NCBI RefSeq assembly: GCF_004209755.1
Contig: NZ_CP035913.1
Span: 6,386,001-6,450,000 of the forward strand
Reading direction: 5' to 3'
Source: Pseudoduganella lutea
GTDB lineage: Bacteria; Pseudomonadota; Gammaproteobacteria; Burkholderiales; Burkholderiaceae_D
DNA length: 64,000 bases
Below the pieces are notes generated by a model. It saw nothing but the letters and a program-made list of their open reading frames with translations. It ran no database searches and was not told the DNA's origin. Shown piece after piece: positions 16,602 to 25,555 of the stretch. Position 1 is the first letter of the stretch, and every line of letters begins with the position of its first letter. The position numbers were made by a program, and so were the translations under genes.

Positions 16602-17885
16602 TTACTCCGCTTTTGCCGCGGCCTGCACCGAGGCCGATGCGGGAGCGACCTGGTATGCCGCCGCAGCGACACCACCCATCATGCTGCCGACCTTCGGCGC
16701 CGTCACCGGCGTGCGCAGCGGGTTGACGTTCGGCGCGGCATGCGGCTGCTCGTACAGCATTTCCGGTGCGGTCAGGCGCTCGAACTTGCGCGCTGGCGTG
16801 GTGGACTCGAGCAGGTCGCGCATTTGCGACGCCGTGTTTTCCCACGAGGTCTTGGCCACCACGTCGCGCATCTTGCGCGCCATTGCCGCGGTCTGTTCCG
16901 GCGTCTGTGCCAGCGCCGCTTCGACATGGGCCACGAATTCCTCGGCCGTGTGGCCGATTGCCACCACGTGCGAATACGGCTGTTCCACGTCGCGGATCGG
17001 CGTCGACACGATCGGCAGTTCGGCGGCCATGTATTCCAGCACCTTGGTCGGGCTGATGAACTTGGTGGCCTCGTTGATGGCGAACGGCATCAGGCAGACA
17101 TCCCAGCCGGCCAGGAATTTCGGCAGGTCGTCATAGCCGCGCTGGCCCATGTAGTGGATGTTCGCGCGCTGCGGCAGGTGCGCCGGGTCGATCTTCACGA
17201 CCGGGCCCACCAGCACGATCTGCCAGTCGGGGTTGGCATCGGCGATCTTGGCGGTCAGCTCGGTATCGAAGCGCTCGTCGATCACACCATAGAAGCCCAG
17301 GCGCGGATGCGGGATATGGGCCTGGTCCGGATGGCTCGCTTCGCGTTCCAGCGCATGGGCGAAGTGTTGCGCGTCGACCGAGCTGGAGAAGCAATGGGCA
17401 TTCGAGTGGCGGTTCTTCTTGGCTTCGTACAGGCTCGGGCCGCCCGTGAATACGATGTCGGCGATATTGAGCAGTGCCGTTTCGCGCTGCAGCAGCTGGC
17501 GCGGCGGATTCTTGAAGGCGGACAGTTCATCCATGCAGTCGTACACGACGAGGCTTGCATGCAGCTGCGGCAGCAGCGGCAGCGCCATCGGCGTGTAGAA
17601 CCACACGATCGGATCCTCGCCTTCCGGTACCAGCTTGGCCACCATCGGCTGCACCAGCGGAATCTGGTCGTCGTGGAAGCCGTGCTGCTGCACCGGCGTG
17701 TGCGGCTGGCACACGGTGATGTTCGGGGCCGGCTGCCACGTCTTCATGAAGCTTTCGCCCTGGTGGTGAATGGGCTCTTCCACCAGCACGATCTTGTAAT
17801 GTTTGGCCAGGCGGGTCAGCAGGTGCTGTGGACGCTGAAAGACGAAGTCCCAACGCAGATGGCAGAACACGATAATGGTCGACAT
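16602..17885 (-). CDS. Glycosyltransferase family 1/4 protein
   Basis: The 427-residue protein is a cytoplasmic GT-B glycosyltransferase. The N-terminal domain opens with FCHLRWDFVFQRPQHLL, a pattern of a subgroup acting in exopolysaccharide or glycan assembly, and has VVYDCMDELSAF. The C-terminal donor domain has LGFYGVIDERFD and the retaining-type acceptor/donor motif FISPTKVLEYMAAELPIVST. The last 60 residues are Ala/Pro-rich and probably disordered. Donor and acceptor are unknown. It lies downstream of, and co-directional with, the GH2 glycosidase gene, separated by a hairpin. Confidence 0.85.
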   Translation of the reverse strand: MSTIIVFCHLRWDFVFQRPQHLLTRLAKHYKIVLVEEPIHHQGESFMKTWQPAPNITVCQPHTPVQQHGFHDDQIPLVQPMVAKLVPEGEDPIVWFYTPMALPLLPQLHASLVVYDCMDELSAFKNPPRQLLQRETALLNIADIVFTGGPSLYEAKKNRHSNAHCFSSSVDAQHFAHALEREASHPDQAHIPHPRLGFYGVIDERFDTELTAKIADANPDWQIVLVGPVVKIDPAHLPQRANIHYMGQRGYDDLPKFLAGWDVCLMPFAINEATKFISPTKVLEYMAAELPIVSTPIRDVEQPYSHVVAIGHTAEEFVAHVEAALAQTPEQTAAMARKMRDVVAKTSWENTASQMRDLLESTTPARKFERLTAPEMLYEQPHAAPNVNPLRTPVTAPKVGSMMGGVAAAAYQVAPASASVQAAAKAE

Positions 17886-17949
17886 GGTTTCTCCCTTGCC
17901 CGTAACGGGTCGTTAATTGTGAGTCGTGAATTGTGGTGCTGCTAACTGT

Positions 17950-17972
17950 CGCCCGTCTCGCGAAGACGGGCG
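17950..17972. terminator. Hairpin between GH2 and glycosyltransferase genes
   Basis: CGCCCGTCT pairs with AGACGGGCG around a CGCGA loop. It sits 15 bases beyond the GH2 stop and before the glycosyltransferase start on the minus strand. No T run follows, so it may only partly terminate. Confidence 0.5.
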
Positions 17973-17987
17973 GAAATCCTGAGGCGA

Positions 17988-19775
17988 TCAGACCGGTTCA
18001 GGCGGGTCCTGCGCGACAAGCTGGACGCTGCGGGTGGCCGCGCTGATCTTTTCGAACGGGATCTTCGGCGTGCGGTCCGCGTTCAACAGCCCGTTTGCTT
18101 CCTGGTACGTATCGGCAAACTGCGTGTAGCAGAAGCCGGAAAACATCTGCGTCTCGTTCACCACCTTCAGCAGGGCGGTGTATTGCTCGTAGAACGCATC
18201 GGCCGTCATTGCCCGCGAGTAGCCCCACGTGTCGATGTCGGGCGCCGATGTGTCGAAGGCGATACCGCCGAATTCCGTCAGCACGATCGGCTGGCCGCGG
18301 TGCGGGAAGCCGTCCAGCGTCAGGATGCGGCCGCCTGGACGCCGCTGGTCGAACAGCGTGCGGGCCGGATCGCTGACCTCGTAGCGCGCCTTGATGCGCT
18401 GCGGATCGCTGTCGTAATCGTGGATGCCGAGTATATCGGTGGCCGAAGCCTCCCATCCATCGTTGCCGATCACGGGCCGCGTCGAATCCATCATGCGCGT
18501 CATGTGATACAGCGCTTCGACGGCATTGCGATGCGCCTGCATCGACGTCAGGTTCGGCACGCCCCACGATTCGTTGAACGGTACCCACACGATCACGCAG
18601 GGGTGGCTGTAATCCCGCTCGATCGCTTCCTGCCACTCCTTGATCAGGCGCGTCATCGACTTCGGGCTGAACGAATACGCCGACGGCATTTCTTCCCACA
18701 CCATCAGGCCCAGCTTGTCGGCCCAGTACAGGTAGCGCGGATCCTCGATCTTCTGGTGCTTGCGCACGCCATTGAAGCCCATCAGCTTGGCGAGTTCGAC
18801 ATCGCGTTTCAACGCCGCATCGTTCGGCGCCGTGATGCCGCTGTCAGGCCAGTAGCCCTGGTCCAGCACCAGGCGCAGCGGGTAGGGCCTGCCATTGAGC
18901 ATGAACCGGTCCCGGTTGATGGCCACCGATCGCAGCGCTGTATAGGATCGTACCGTTTCCAGCTCGATGCCGTCGCACCGCAGGGTCAGTTCGACATCGA
19001 GCAGCGTCGGCTTTTCCGGGCTCCACAGCAGGTCGTTTCGGGAATCGTCGATGCCGGGGTCGGAAATGGCGATCTTGCGGTGCGCCTCCTGGCCCATCAG
19101 CTTGTATTCGTCGTCGGCCAGCAGCACTTCGCCGTGCCACAGCTTTACTTCGACCGTCAGCTTTTCGCGGCGGTCGCCCGCGGCCTGGATGTCGCAGCCG
19201 ATCTCGAAGCCGTCGAAGTGGGGCGTCCACCGGATGCCCTTCAGGTAGGTGGCGGGCACCTGTTCCAGCCAGACGGTCTGCCAGATGCCGGTGGTGCGCG
19301 GATACCAGATCGAGTGCGGCTCGAGCTGCCAGTCCTGCTTGCCGCGCGGCTTGGCCAGATCATGCGGATCGTCTTCCGCGCGCAGCACGATCACCTGGCG
19401 CTGACCTTCGACGAGCGCATCGGTGATGTCGGCGCAGAACGACGTGTGGCCGCCCTGGTGCGTGCACACGAGCCGGTCATTGACCCAGACCCTGGCTTCA
19501 TAGTCGACGGCGCCGAAATGCAGGATCGTGCGTTCGCCGCGGTCCTGCATGTCGAATTCCAGGCGATACCACGCCACGGTATGGAAACCCGTGTCGTGAA
19601 TGCCGGAGAGCTTCGTCTCCGGCGCATACGGCACCTGGATCTGCTGCGTCCACTCGATGCCCTCGTCGGGGCGACAGTAACGCCGGTCGTCGTCGTAGGC
19701 GAACTGCCAGGTGCCGTTCAGGTTCTGCCACTTGTCGCGCACCAGCTGCGGTCGCGGATATTCGAAGTCACTCAT
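17988..19775 (-). CDS. Glycoside hydrolase family 2 protein
   Basis: The 595-residue protein has the three-part GH2 plan: a sugar-binding jelly-roll domain (about 1-180, WYRLEFDMQDRG, YEARVWVNDRLV), an immunoglobulin-like domain (about 180-290), and a TIM barrel. Catalytic residues appear as WVPFNESWG (acid/base Glu, about 401) and IVLTEFGG (nucleophile Glu, about 500). Family members are beta-galactosidases, beta-glucuronidases or beta-mannosidases; sequence alone does not choose. There is no signal peptide, so it should act inside the cell. GAGGA just before the ATG supports the start. Confidence 0.9.
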   Translation of the reverse strand: MSDFEYPRPQLVRDKWQNLNGTWQFAYDDDRRYCRPDEGIEWTQQIQVPYAPETKLSGIHDTGFHTVAWYRLEFDMQDRGERTILHFGAVDYEARVWVNDRLVCTHQGGHTSFCADITDALVEGQRQVIVLRAEDDPHDLAKPRGKQDWQLEPHSIWYPRTTGIWQTVWLEQVPATYLKGIRWTPHFDGFEIGCDIQAAGDRREKLTVEVKLWHGEVLLADDEYKLMGQEAHRKIAISDPGIDDSRNDLLWSPEKPTLLDVELTLRCDGIELETVRSYTALRSVAINRDRFMLNGRPYPLRLVLDQGYWPDSGITAPNDAALKRDVELAKLMGFNGVRKHQKIEDPRYLYWADKLGLMVWEEMPSAYSFSPKSMTRLIKEWQEAIERDYSHPCVIVWVPFNESWGVPNLTSMQAHRNAVEALYHMTRMMDSTRPVIGNDGWEASATDILGIHDYDSDPQRIKARYEVSDPARTLFDQRRPGGRILTLDGFPHRGQPIVLTEFGGIAFDTSAPDIDTWGYSRAMTADAFYEQYTALLKVVNETQMFSGFCYTQFADTYQEANGLLNADRTPKIPFEKISAATRSVQLVAQDPPEPV

Positions 19776-20245
19776 GGGATCCTCTTTTAGTTATCGGGCC
19801 ATTATTCGATATTGACATCGGGGTCCTGGCATCCAGGGATGCGGGAATCAGCAGCGTCGCGGCGGCGCCGGCGGCGTTTACTCTCGTTACGGCGCGCCGT
19901 CCCGCGGCAGCGGCCATGCCGACAGGGCACGAGGCCACGCGGGCGCCGCCGGAGCCGGCGCCGTCGCGCAGCTTCGCTACGGCCAATATGCGCCCATCGT
20001 TGTCGTTGGTAGGTTTGCCCGGCTGGTTCACGGAGCGTGATGCCCGGGCATGGACCGCCGGTTGCGGTCCGGAGTATGCTTCCAGATTCCGTGGTGCCGT
20101 GCTCACACGGCCTCCCGCGTAACGCTGGACGGCACATCCGGCTGCCCGGCGTGCGCGCTTGCGTCATGCAGCACATGAATGTGCGTGGGGAGGGTCATGT
20201 GACAGGTTCCGTTCTCTCTGGCTTCGAGTGGACATCCTATCAAGT

Positions 20246-20267
20246 ATTGACCTCCCTACAAGTCAAT
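20246..20267. promoter_or_regulatory. Operator-like inverted repeat
   Basis: ATTGAC and GTCAAT are perfect 6-bp arms separated by ten bases. On the minus strand the right arm also gives TTGACT, a possible -35 box for the GH2 transcript. A sugar-responsive repressor site is possible but not identified. Confidence 0.3.
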
Positions 20268-20415
20268 TCCGCGCAGCAAGAGCCAGCTTTTTCGGCTCAT
20301 CAGTTCGTAACTATTGGTTACCACACGGGGCGCAGCGCCGGCGCTATGGGAGGACACCAACCAGTGGTTACAGCGATGTAGGACTAGTCTGGCAATGAAC
20401 CTAGTTGCGAGCTGA

Positions 20416-20441
20416 CACTGCGAAAGCAACTTTTCGCAGTG
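20416..20441 (-). terminator. Hairpin downstream of the purine permease gene
   Basis: CACTGCGAAA and TTTCGCAGTG pair perfectly over 10 bp with a six-base loop, ten bases after the permease stop. No T tract follows on the minus strand, so it may protect the 3' end as much as terminate. Confidence 0.5.
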
Positions 20442-20451
20442 CCAGCAGCGT

Positions 20452-21750
20452 TTATGCGCCCAGCCAGGTGTATTTGAAGAGGAAAACGAGGGCGATCACC
20501 CAGACCACGGCCTTGACTTCGCGCACGCGGCCCGTCAGCAGCTTCAGTGCGGCGTAGGTGATGAAGCCGAAAGCGATGCCGTGGGCGATCGAATAGGTGA
20601 AGGGAATCAGCAGCGCGGTGACGGCGGCGGGAATGCTTTCCGTGCTTTCATTCCATTCCACGTCCGCCAGGTCGCGCAGCATCAGGCACGATACGAACAG
20701 CAGCGCCGGTGCGGTGGCGTAGGCGGGCACCACGCTGGCCAGCGGCGAGATGAACAGCGCTGCCAGGAACAGCAAGGCCACCACGACGGCTGTCAGGCCC
20801 GTGCGGCCGCCGGCCTGCACGCCGGCTGCGCTCTCCACATAGGCCGTGGTGCTCGAGGTGCCCATGACGGAACCGACGACGATCGCCGTGCTGTCCGCCA
20901 TCAGCGCGCGGTTCAGGCGCTCCATCTTGCCTTCGACGAGCAGGCCGGCGCGGGCGGCCACGCCCATCAGCGTGCCGGTGGCATCGAACAGTTCGACGAG
21001 GAAGAACACCAGCACCACGTTCAGGATGCCGGTACCGAACGCCCCGCCGATATCGAGCTGGGCGAACGTGGGCGCCAGCGAAGGCGGCGGCGAAAAGATG
21101 CCCTGGAAGGTATTGCCGCCGAAGAAGAACGACATGACGGTCACGACGACGATGCCGATGAGGATCGCGCCCTTCACGCGCAGCCGGTCCAGCGCGACGA
21201 TCAGCAGGAAGCCCACGATGGCCATCAGGGCGGGTGCCTTGTGCAGGTCGCCCACCGTAACCATCGTCGCGGCGTTGGCCGTCACGATGCCGGCGCTCTT
21301 CAGCGCGATCAGGCCGAGGAACAGCCCGAGGCCCACGGTGATGGCCGTGCGCAGCGACGCGGGAATGCCCTTGACGATCATTTCCCGCAACCCGAAGATC
21401 GAAATGAAGAGGAACAGGCAGCCGGAAATGAACACGGCACCCAGCGCCGTCTGCCATGGCACGCCCATGCCGAGCACGACCGCATACGCGAAATAGGCGT
21501 TCAGGCCCATGCCCGGCGCCATGCCGATCGGGTAGTTCGCATACAGGCCCATGATGAGCGTGCCGAGCGCGGCCGCCAGGCAGGTGGCGACGAACACGGC
21601 TTCCTTCGGCACCCCGGCATCGCCGAGGATCGCCGGATTGACGAAGATGATGTAGGCCATCGTCAGGAACGTCGTGATCCCGGCCACCACTTCGGTGCGG
21701 ACGTCCGTTCCGGCTTCCTTCAGTTTGAACAGTTTTTCAGCAATCGACAC
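20452..21750 (-). CDS. NCS2 family purine permease
   Basis: The 432-residue protein has about 13 hydrophobic segments and the NCS2 AzgA/PbuG-type features TFLTMAYIIFVNPAIL, GMAPGMGLNAYFAY and AGVQAGGRTGLTAV. Relatives import adenine, guanine or hypoxanthine with protons. I place the start at the GTG at 21750, giving MSIAEKLFKLKEAG, because GGGAG stands eight bases upstream; a longer frame from 21789 adds an uncharacteristic 13 residues. A palindromic AT-rich promoter region lies about 100 bases upstream. Confidence 0.88.
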   Translation of the reverse strand: MSIAEKLFKLKEAGTDVRTEVVAGITTFLTMAYIIFVNPAILGDAGVPKEAVFVATCLAAALGTLIMGLYANYPIGMAPGMGLNAYFAYAVVLGMGVPWQTALGAVFISGCLFLFISIFGLREMIVKGIPASLRTAITVGLGLFLGLIALKSAGIVTANAATMVTVGDLHKAPALMAIVGFLLIVALDRLRVKGAILIGIVVVTVMSFFFGGNTFQGIFSPPPSLAPTFAQLDIGGAFGTGILNVVLVFFLVELFDATGTLMGVAARAGLLVEGKMERLNRALMADSTAIVVGSVMGTSSTTAYVESAAGVQAGGRTGLTAVVVALLFLAALFISPLASVVPAYATAPALLFVSCLMLRDLADVEWNESTESIPAAVTALLIPFTYSIAHGIAFGFITYAALKLLTGRVREVKAVVWVIALVFLFKYTWLGA

Positions 21751-21848
21751 GTCGAGCTCTCCCGAATTGTTATGTTGTCCGCGAAGCATACCACCGGGGT
21801 TCGATCAGCAAGTCATCTGCGAGGTGATATAGCAATAAGTGTTGCATA

Positions 21849-21859
21849 GTTATAATAAC
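21849..21859. promoter_or_regulatory. AT-rich palindrome in the purine permease promoter region
   Basis: GTTATAATAAC is a perfect 11-base palindrome (5-1-5) in a short AT-rich island about 100 bases before the permease GTG. It could be a regulator site, a -10 region, or both. Confidence 0.3.
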
Positions 21860-21921
21860 GTCATGGTTTTGTGACGCATCGGGTGTGCGGCGACGCCTGC
21901 GGCTGCGCCAGCCGTCAGCCG

Positions 21922-23586
21922 TCAGCGGCGAGCCGCGAGTCGCCAGCCATCCTTCGACCAGCGCAGCGTGTGCGTCAGGCGCAGCGCATCGAGCAGCCGG
22001 TTGTCATGCGACACGATCGCGAAAGCGCCCGGCCAGGCCAGCAGCGCCGCCTCGAGCGCCGCGAGGGCAGGCAGGTCGAGATGGTTGCCGGGCTCGTCCA
22101 GGAGTAGCAGCTGTGCTGGCGTACGCCCCCACAGCGCGCAGGCTAGCGCCGCCTTGACGCGTTCACCGCCGGACAGCGCACCGGCCGCCACGCCGAGCCG
22201 CGTCGCCTCGAGTCCCAGCAGGGCGAGCCGGCTGCGCAGTGCGCCTTCGGCCAGCGGGCTGTCCAGCTGGCGCAGCCGGTCCAGCAACGTCGAGGCGGGC
22301 GGCAGCAGGGCCTCCGCTCCCTGGTCGAGCCAGGCGGTCGACACCGGCGTCGCGCACCGGCCGGCGCAAGGCGGCAGGACGCCCGCCAGCATCTTCAGCA
22401 GCGTGCTCTTGCCGCAGCCGTTGGGGCCGGTGATCGCCAGTCGCACGGGACCCGCAAGGACCAGGTCGAGCGGGCGCGCCCCAGCCGGCATGGGGGGCAC
22501 CGCGCCTTCGCAGGCGATGACGACCCGGCCGGCCGGCACGGCGGCGTCGCCCAGCAACAGCGCGGGCAGCGCCGCATCGACGCCGGCCGCCGCCGCCTTC
22601 TGCACCGCATCCCGTACCGCTTCGTCGAGCGATGCGCGTGTCGTCTCCGCCAGCCGGACTTGCCGGCCGGCGCTGGCCTGTGCGCTGGCCTTGCGCCGGC
22701 CCAGCAGGACTGCGGCCTGGTTTTCTTCCCGTGCGGCGCGGTTTCCCCGGGCCGCACGGGCGTGGCGGGCATCGTGCGCGTCGCGCAGCTGCCGCAATCC
22801 GGCGTGCCGCGTCGCGCGCACGTGATCCAGCGCGGCCTGCGCGGCGGCGGCCTGCTCCGCGCGCCGTGCCTGGTAATGCGTGAAATTGCCGCCATACGCG
22901 TGCAGGCCCCGTTCATCCAGCTCGACGATGGCATCCATCGTGTCGAGCAGCTCACGATCATGGCTGATGGCGATGACCTGGCCCGGCCACGCGGCAAGGC
23001 GCGCATGCAGCCACGCGCGGCCCTCGCGGTCGAGATGGTTCGTCGGTTCGTCCAGTACCAGCACGTCGCGGCCGGACAGGAATGCGCCGGCCAGCGCGAT
23101 GCGCGCGAGCTCGCCGCCGGACAGGCCCGCGGCAGGCGCGCCGTCGTGCAGCTGCGGCAGGCCCGCGGCGGCCAGTGCCAGGGCGAAATCGGTCGTCACG
23201 GTCCAGTGACCGTCGAGCACGGCCAGGTCGTCCGGTGTGCCGCCGCCGCTGGCCAGCCGCGCCGACGCGGCAAACAAGCGGCCGAGGCCGGCCACGTCCG
23301 CCACGGTGGCCTGCGGACCGGCGTCGACCCGCTGGGGCAGGTAGTGGATCGTGCCGTGGGCTGCCGCGCGGCCCCTGTCGGGCGCCAGCAGGCCGGCCAT
23401 CACGCGGGCCAGCAGGCTCTTGCCGACGCCGTTGCGGCCCACCAGCCCGTTGCGGCGCGCCGCGAACGTGAACGTGAGGTCGTCGAACAGCGTGCGCCCG
23501 CCGGGCAGGCGCAGCGTGACGCGGTGCAGGGCGATGAACGAGGATGTGCAGGGCGCCGCCGGTGCGGCGGCAGGATGTCGGGCCAT
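21922..23586 (-). CDS. ABC-F family ATP-binding protein
   Basis: This 554-residue protein has two ATPase domains and no membrane segment. Domain one has GRNGVGKSLL (about 52), LSGGELARIAL (about 156) and LVLDEPTNHLD; domain two has GPNGCGKSTLL (about 388), LSGGERVKAAL (about 472) and LLLDEPGNHLD. A charged linker at about 240-310 joins them. ABC-F proteins bind ribosomes and modulate translation, some protecting from antibiotics. The Gly in DEPGNHLD replaces the usual Thr. The sequence is unusually Ala-rich. The leader (23587-23689) has no clear Shine-Dalgarno sequence. Confidence 0.88.
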   Translation of the reverse strand: MARHPAAAPAAPCTSSFIALHRVTLRLPGGRTLFDDLTFTFAARRNGLVGRNGVGKSLLARVMAGLLAPDRGRAAAHGTIHYLPQRVDAGPQATVADVAGLGRLFAASARLASGGGTPDDLAVLDGHWTVTTDFALALAAAGLPQLHDGAPAAGLSGGELARIALAGAFLSGRDVLVLDEPTNHLDREGRAWLHARLAAWPGQVIAISHDRELLDTMDAIVELDERGLHAYGGNFTHYQARRAEQAAAAQAALDHVRATRHAGLRQLRDAHDARHARAARGNRAAREENQAAVLLGRRKASAQASAGRQVRLAETTRASLDEAVRDAVQKAAAAGVDAALPALLLGDAAVPAGRVVIACEGAVPPMPAGARPLDLVLAGPVRLAITGPNGCGKSTLLKMLAGVLPPCAGRCATPVSTAWLDQGAEALLPPASTLLDRLRQLDSPLAEGALRSRLALLGLEATRLGVAAGALSGGERVKAALACALWGRTPAQLLLLDEPGNHLDLPALAALEAALLAWPGAFAIVSHDNRLLDALRLTHTLRWSKDGWRLAARR

Positions 23587-23689
23587 GAGGAGCTTTCGGA
23601 ACGCGTGGTCGGTCCGGCCGGGGAAGGGCGCGGCGCTTGGCGGTGCGAAGGCTCAGATGGTCATTTGGGGGGAGTGCTCCTGGTGCGGT

Positions 23690-23717
23690 CCTGCCTGCCG
23701 TCGGCACGGCAGGCAGG
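23690..23717. terminator. Strong GC hairpin after the phytase gene
   Basis: CCTGCCTGCCGT and ACGGCAGGCAGG form a perfect 12-bp stem with a CGGC loop, 27 bases beyond the phytase stop and about 100 bases before the ABC-F start, all on the minus strand. There is no T tract. It may end the phytase message or act within the ABC-F leader. Confidence 0.55.
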
Positions 23718-23744
23718 GCAAGTTTAGCGGATCCGTGCGCCGTG

Positions 23745-25555
23745 TCAATCCAGGCCGAGGGCGCGGGCAACGTCGTCCCAGGCCACCAGCTTGAAGTTCT
23801 GCGGCCCGTCCGGCATGCGCTTGTAGCCATCCTGCACGACCAGCATGCCGCGTGCATGGGGCCCGCCCAGGTTCGCCGACGTCACTTCGAGGCCATCCGT
23901 CTCGGAAGCGCCGTCGATGCCGGCGTCCACGTTGACGCCGATCCGGAAGGCGCCGCGCACCCGATACGGCGGCGCGGCATCGAGCACCACGTAGCTGTCG
24001 TTGCCCTGGCTGGACACGACCACGTAGCTTTGCCGGGCGCCGCGGTACACGCCGATGCCTTCAACATCGGCGCGCAGCAGGCCGCCGGCCGCAAGCACCA
24101 TCGACAGGCGCGGTTCCCGTGCCGCATCGGCGCTGGTCACCCACAGGCCGCGCCGCTCCTCGCCCACGAACAGCTGGCCGCTGGCCTCGTCGACCACGCA
24201 GCCTTCCGGCTGGGTTTCGGTGCGGAAGCGCCGCACGACGCGCGCGGTGAAGGCGCCATCGGCGCGGCCGATCCGGTAGTGCAGGTAGCGGCCATCCTTG
24301 TCGTTGACGAAGGCATCGAGGCCGCCGCCCACCGGGCGCGCCACGCAGGCGCCATAGATCTCGTCGAGTTCCGTCGGCAGCCGCGCCGCTTCGGTCACGG
24401 TGCCGTCGGGCGCGATCGAAAACAGCACCATCACGTTGTCGTCGCGCTGCGTGGCCAGCGCCAGGTCGAAGCGTTCGGCGCCAAAGGCGACATCCTGGCG
24501 CACGTCGACGTTGTTCAGCCGCCCCGACTCCAGCAACTGGCGCTGCCGGCCCTGCAGGTCGTATACGAGCAGGCCCTGCTTCTTGTTCGTGCCGAGCACC
24601 CGCGAGGCAGCCGGGTCGACGGGGTGCCGCCAGATCGCCGGATCGTCGGCTGCGTCGCCGGCGCGTGCCACCGGGTCCGTCTGCGCGCGGGCCGTCACCA
24701 CCGGCAGCGGCGCCACGGGCGCTGCGGCCTTCATGGCCAGTGCGACGGTGCGCCAGTCCTTGCCGCCATACGCCAGCAACCGCCCCGTGCCATCGACGGC
24801 GAGGTTGTCGATGTCCGCGCCGGCCACCGCGACGGGCGACCAGCCGGTGGCGGTGCGGCGCCAGGCGTGCAGCGCGCCGTTCCCGTCGGTGGCGGCAACG
24901 CCGCCCGGCAGTACGGCCAGCGCCTGCGCGCCACCGGCCAGTTTGCCGAACGGCGGCGCCAGGCCGACAGCCCGCCGCGCCGGCGCACCTTCGGCATCGG
25001 CGCGGTAGGCCCACACGCCGGACCCCTCTTCGGCCACGTACAGCGTGCCGTCGGCGTCGTCGACCCGGCAATGCTGCACATGCGGCGGCAGGGCGAGCCG
25101 GCGCACGCGCTGCGGCGCTGCGCCATCGAGCAGCCACTGCTCGGCCTGGCCATCCTTGCCGACCAGGAAAGCGTGGGTGAGCCGTTGGGCGTCGCGGTAC
25201 AGGCAGGCGGCCTCGATGCCGTAGCCCGTTTCGGGCAGCGGCGGCAGGGCGGCCAGCGTGCCGGCACGGCCGTCGACTCGCAGTGGAATGGCCCGTTCCG
25301 CATTGGCATCGATGACGATCGCCAGTGCCGCGCCGTGCGGCCCGGTGCGCACGTCGAGCTGGCGCCCGCGCACGGCCACGCTGGCCCGCCCGGTGCCCGC
25401 CGCGTCGACCAGGCGCACCGCGTTCTTTTCCAGCACCAGCCAGCCGCCGGGCAGCGGCGCCAGGTCGCGCGCGCCGGCCACGGCCGGTGGCAGGGGGCCG
25501 CGCCGGCAGGGGCCGCTAGCGCGGCCAGCAGCGACAGCATTGAAAGGTTTTTCAT
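23745..25555 (-). CDS. Secreted beta-propeller phytase (3-phytase), signal peptide out of frame
   Basis: The main frame carries two beta-propeller-like halves; the C-terminal half has DDPAIWRHP, TNKKQGLLVYDL, ATQRDDNVMVLF, QPEGCVVDE and SSQGNDSYVVLD, the acidic calcium-binding loops of beta-propeller phytases, which remove phosphate from inositol hexaphosphate. The signal peptide, MKNLSMLSLLAALAAPAGAA starting at 25555, lies in a different frame. Adding one base to the five-C run (plus-strand GGGGG 25493-25497) joins them cleanly as AAPLPPAVAGARDLAPLPGGW. The span is 1811 bases, one short of a multiple of three. The ATG overlaps the TGA of the upstream TonB receptor by one base. Confidence 0.85.

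Larger units (their letters stand above)
19776..20451. other. 676-base gene-free stretch with inverted and direct repeats
   Basis: No convincing gene is present; short open frames here lack Shine-Dalgarno sequences and protein-like composition. It should hold the GH2 promoter (leftward) and the 3' end of the purine permease transcript. Visible items are an inverted repeat ATTGAC-N10-GTCAAT (20246-20267), two copies of TGGTTAC about 47 bases apart (20317 and 20364 region), and a hairpin at 20416-20441. Its right half is clearly lower in GC than the rest of the window. Confidence 0.5.

Noticed and set aside
16602..19775. An exopolysaccharide cluster around the glycosyltransferase and GH2 genes
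   Set aside because: No polymerase, flippase, export or chain-length genes are nearby, and the two genes are separated by a hairpin.
20037..20381. A small plus-strand gene in the large gap
   Set aside because: No Shine-Dalgarno sequence, low-quality protein composition and no support from the neighbours.
23690..23717. A riboswitch in the leader of the ABC-F gene
   Set aside because: Only one simple hairpin is visible, with no T tract or conserved aptamer-like core.
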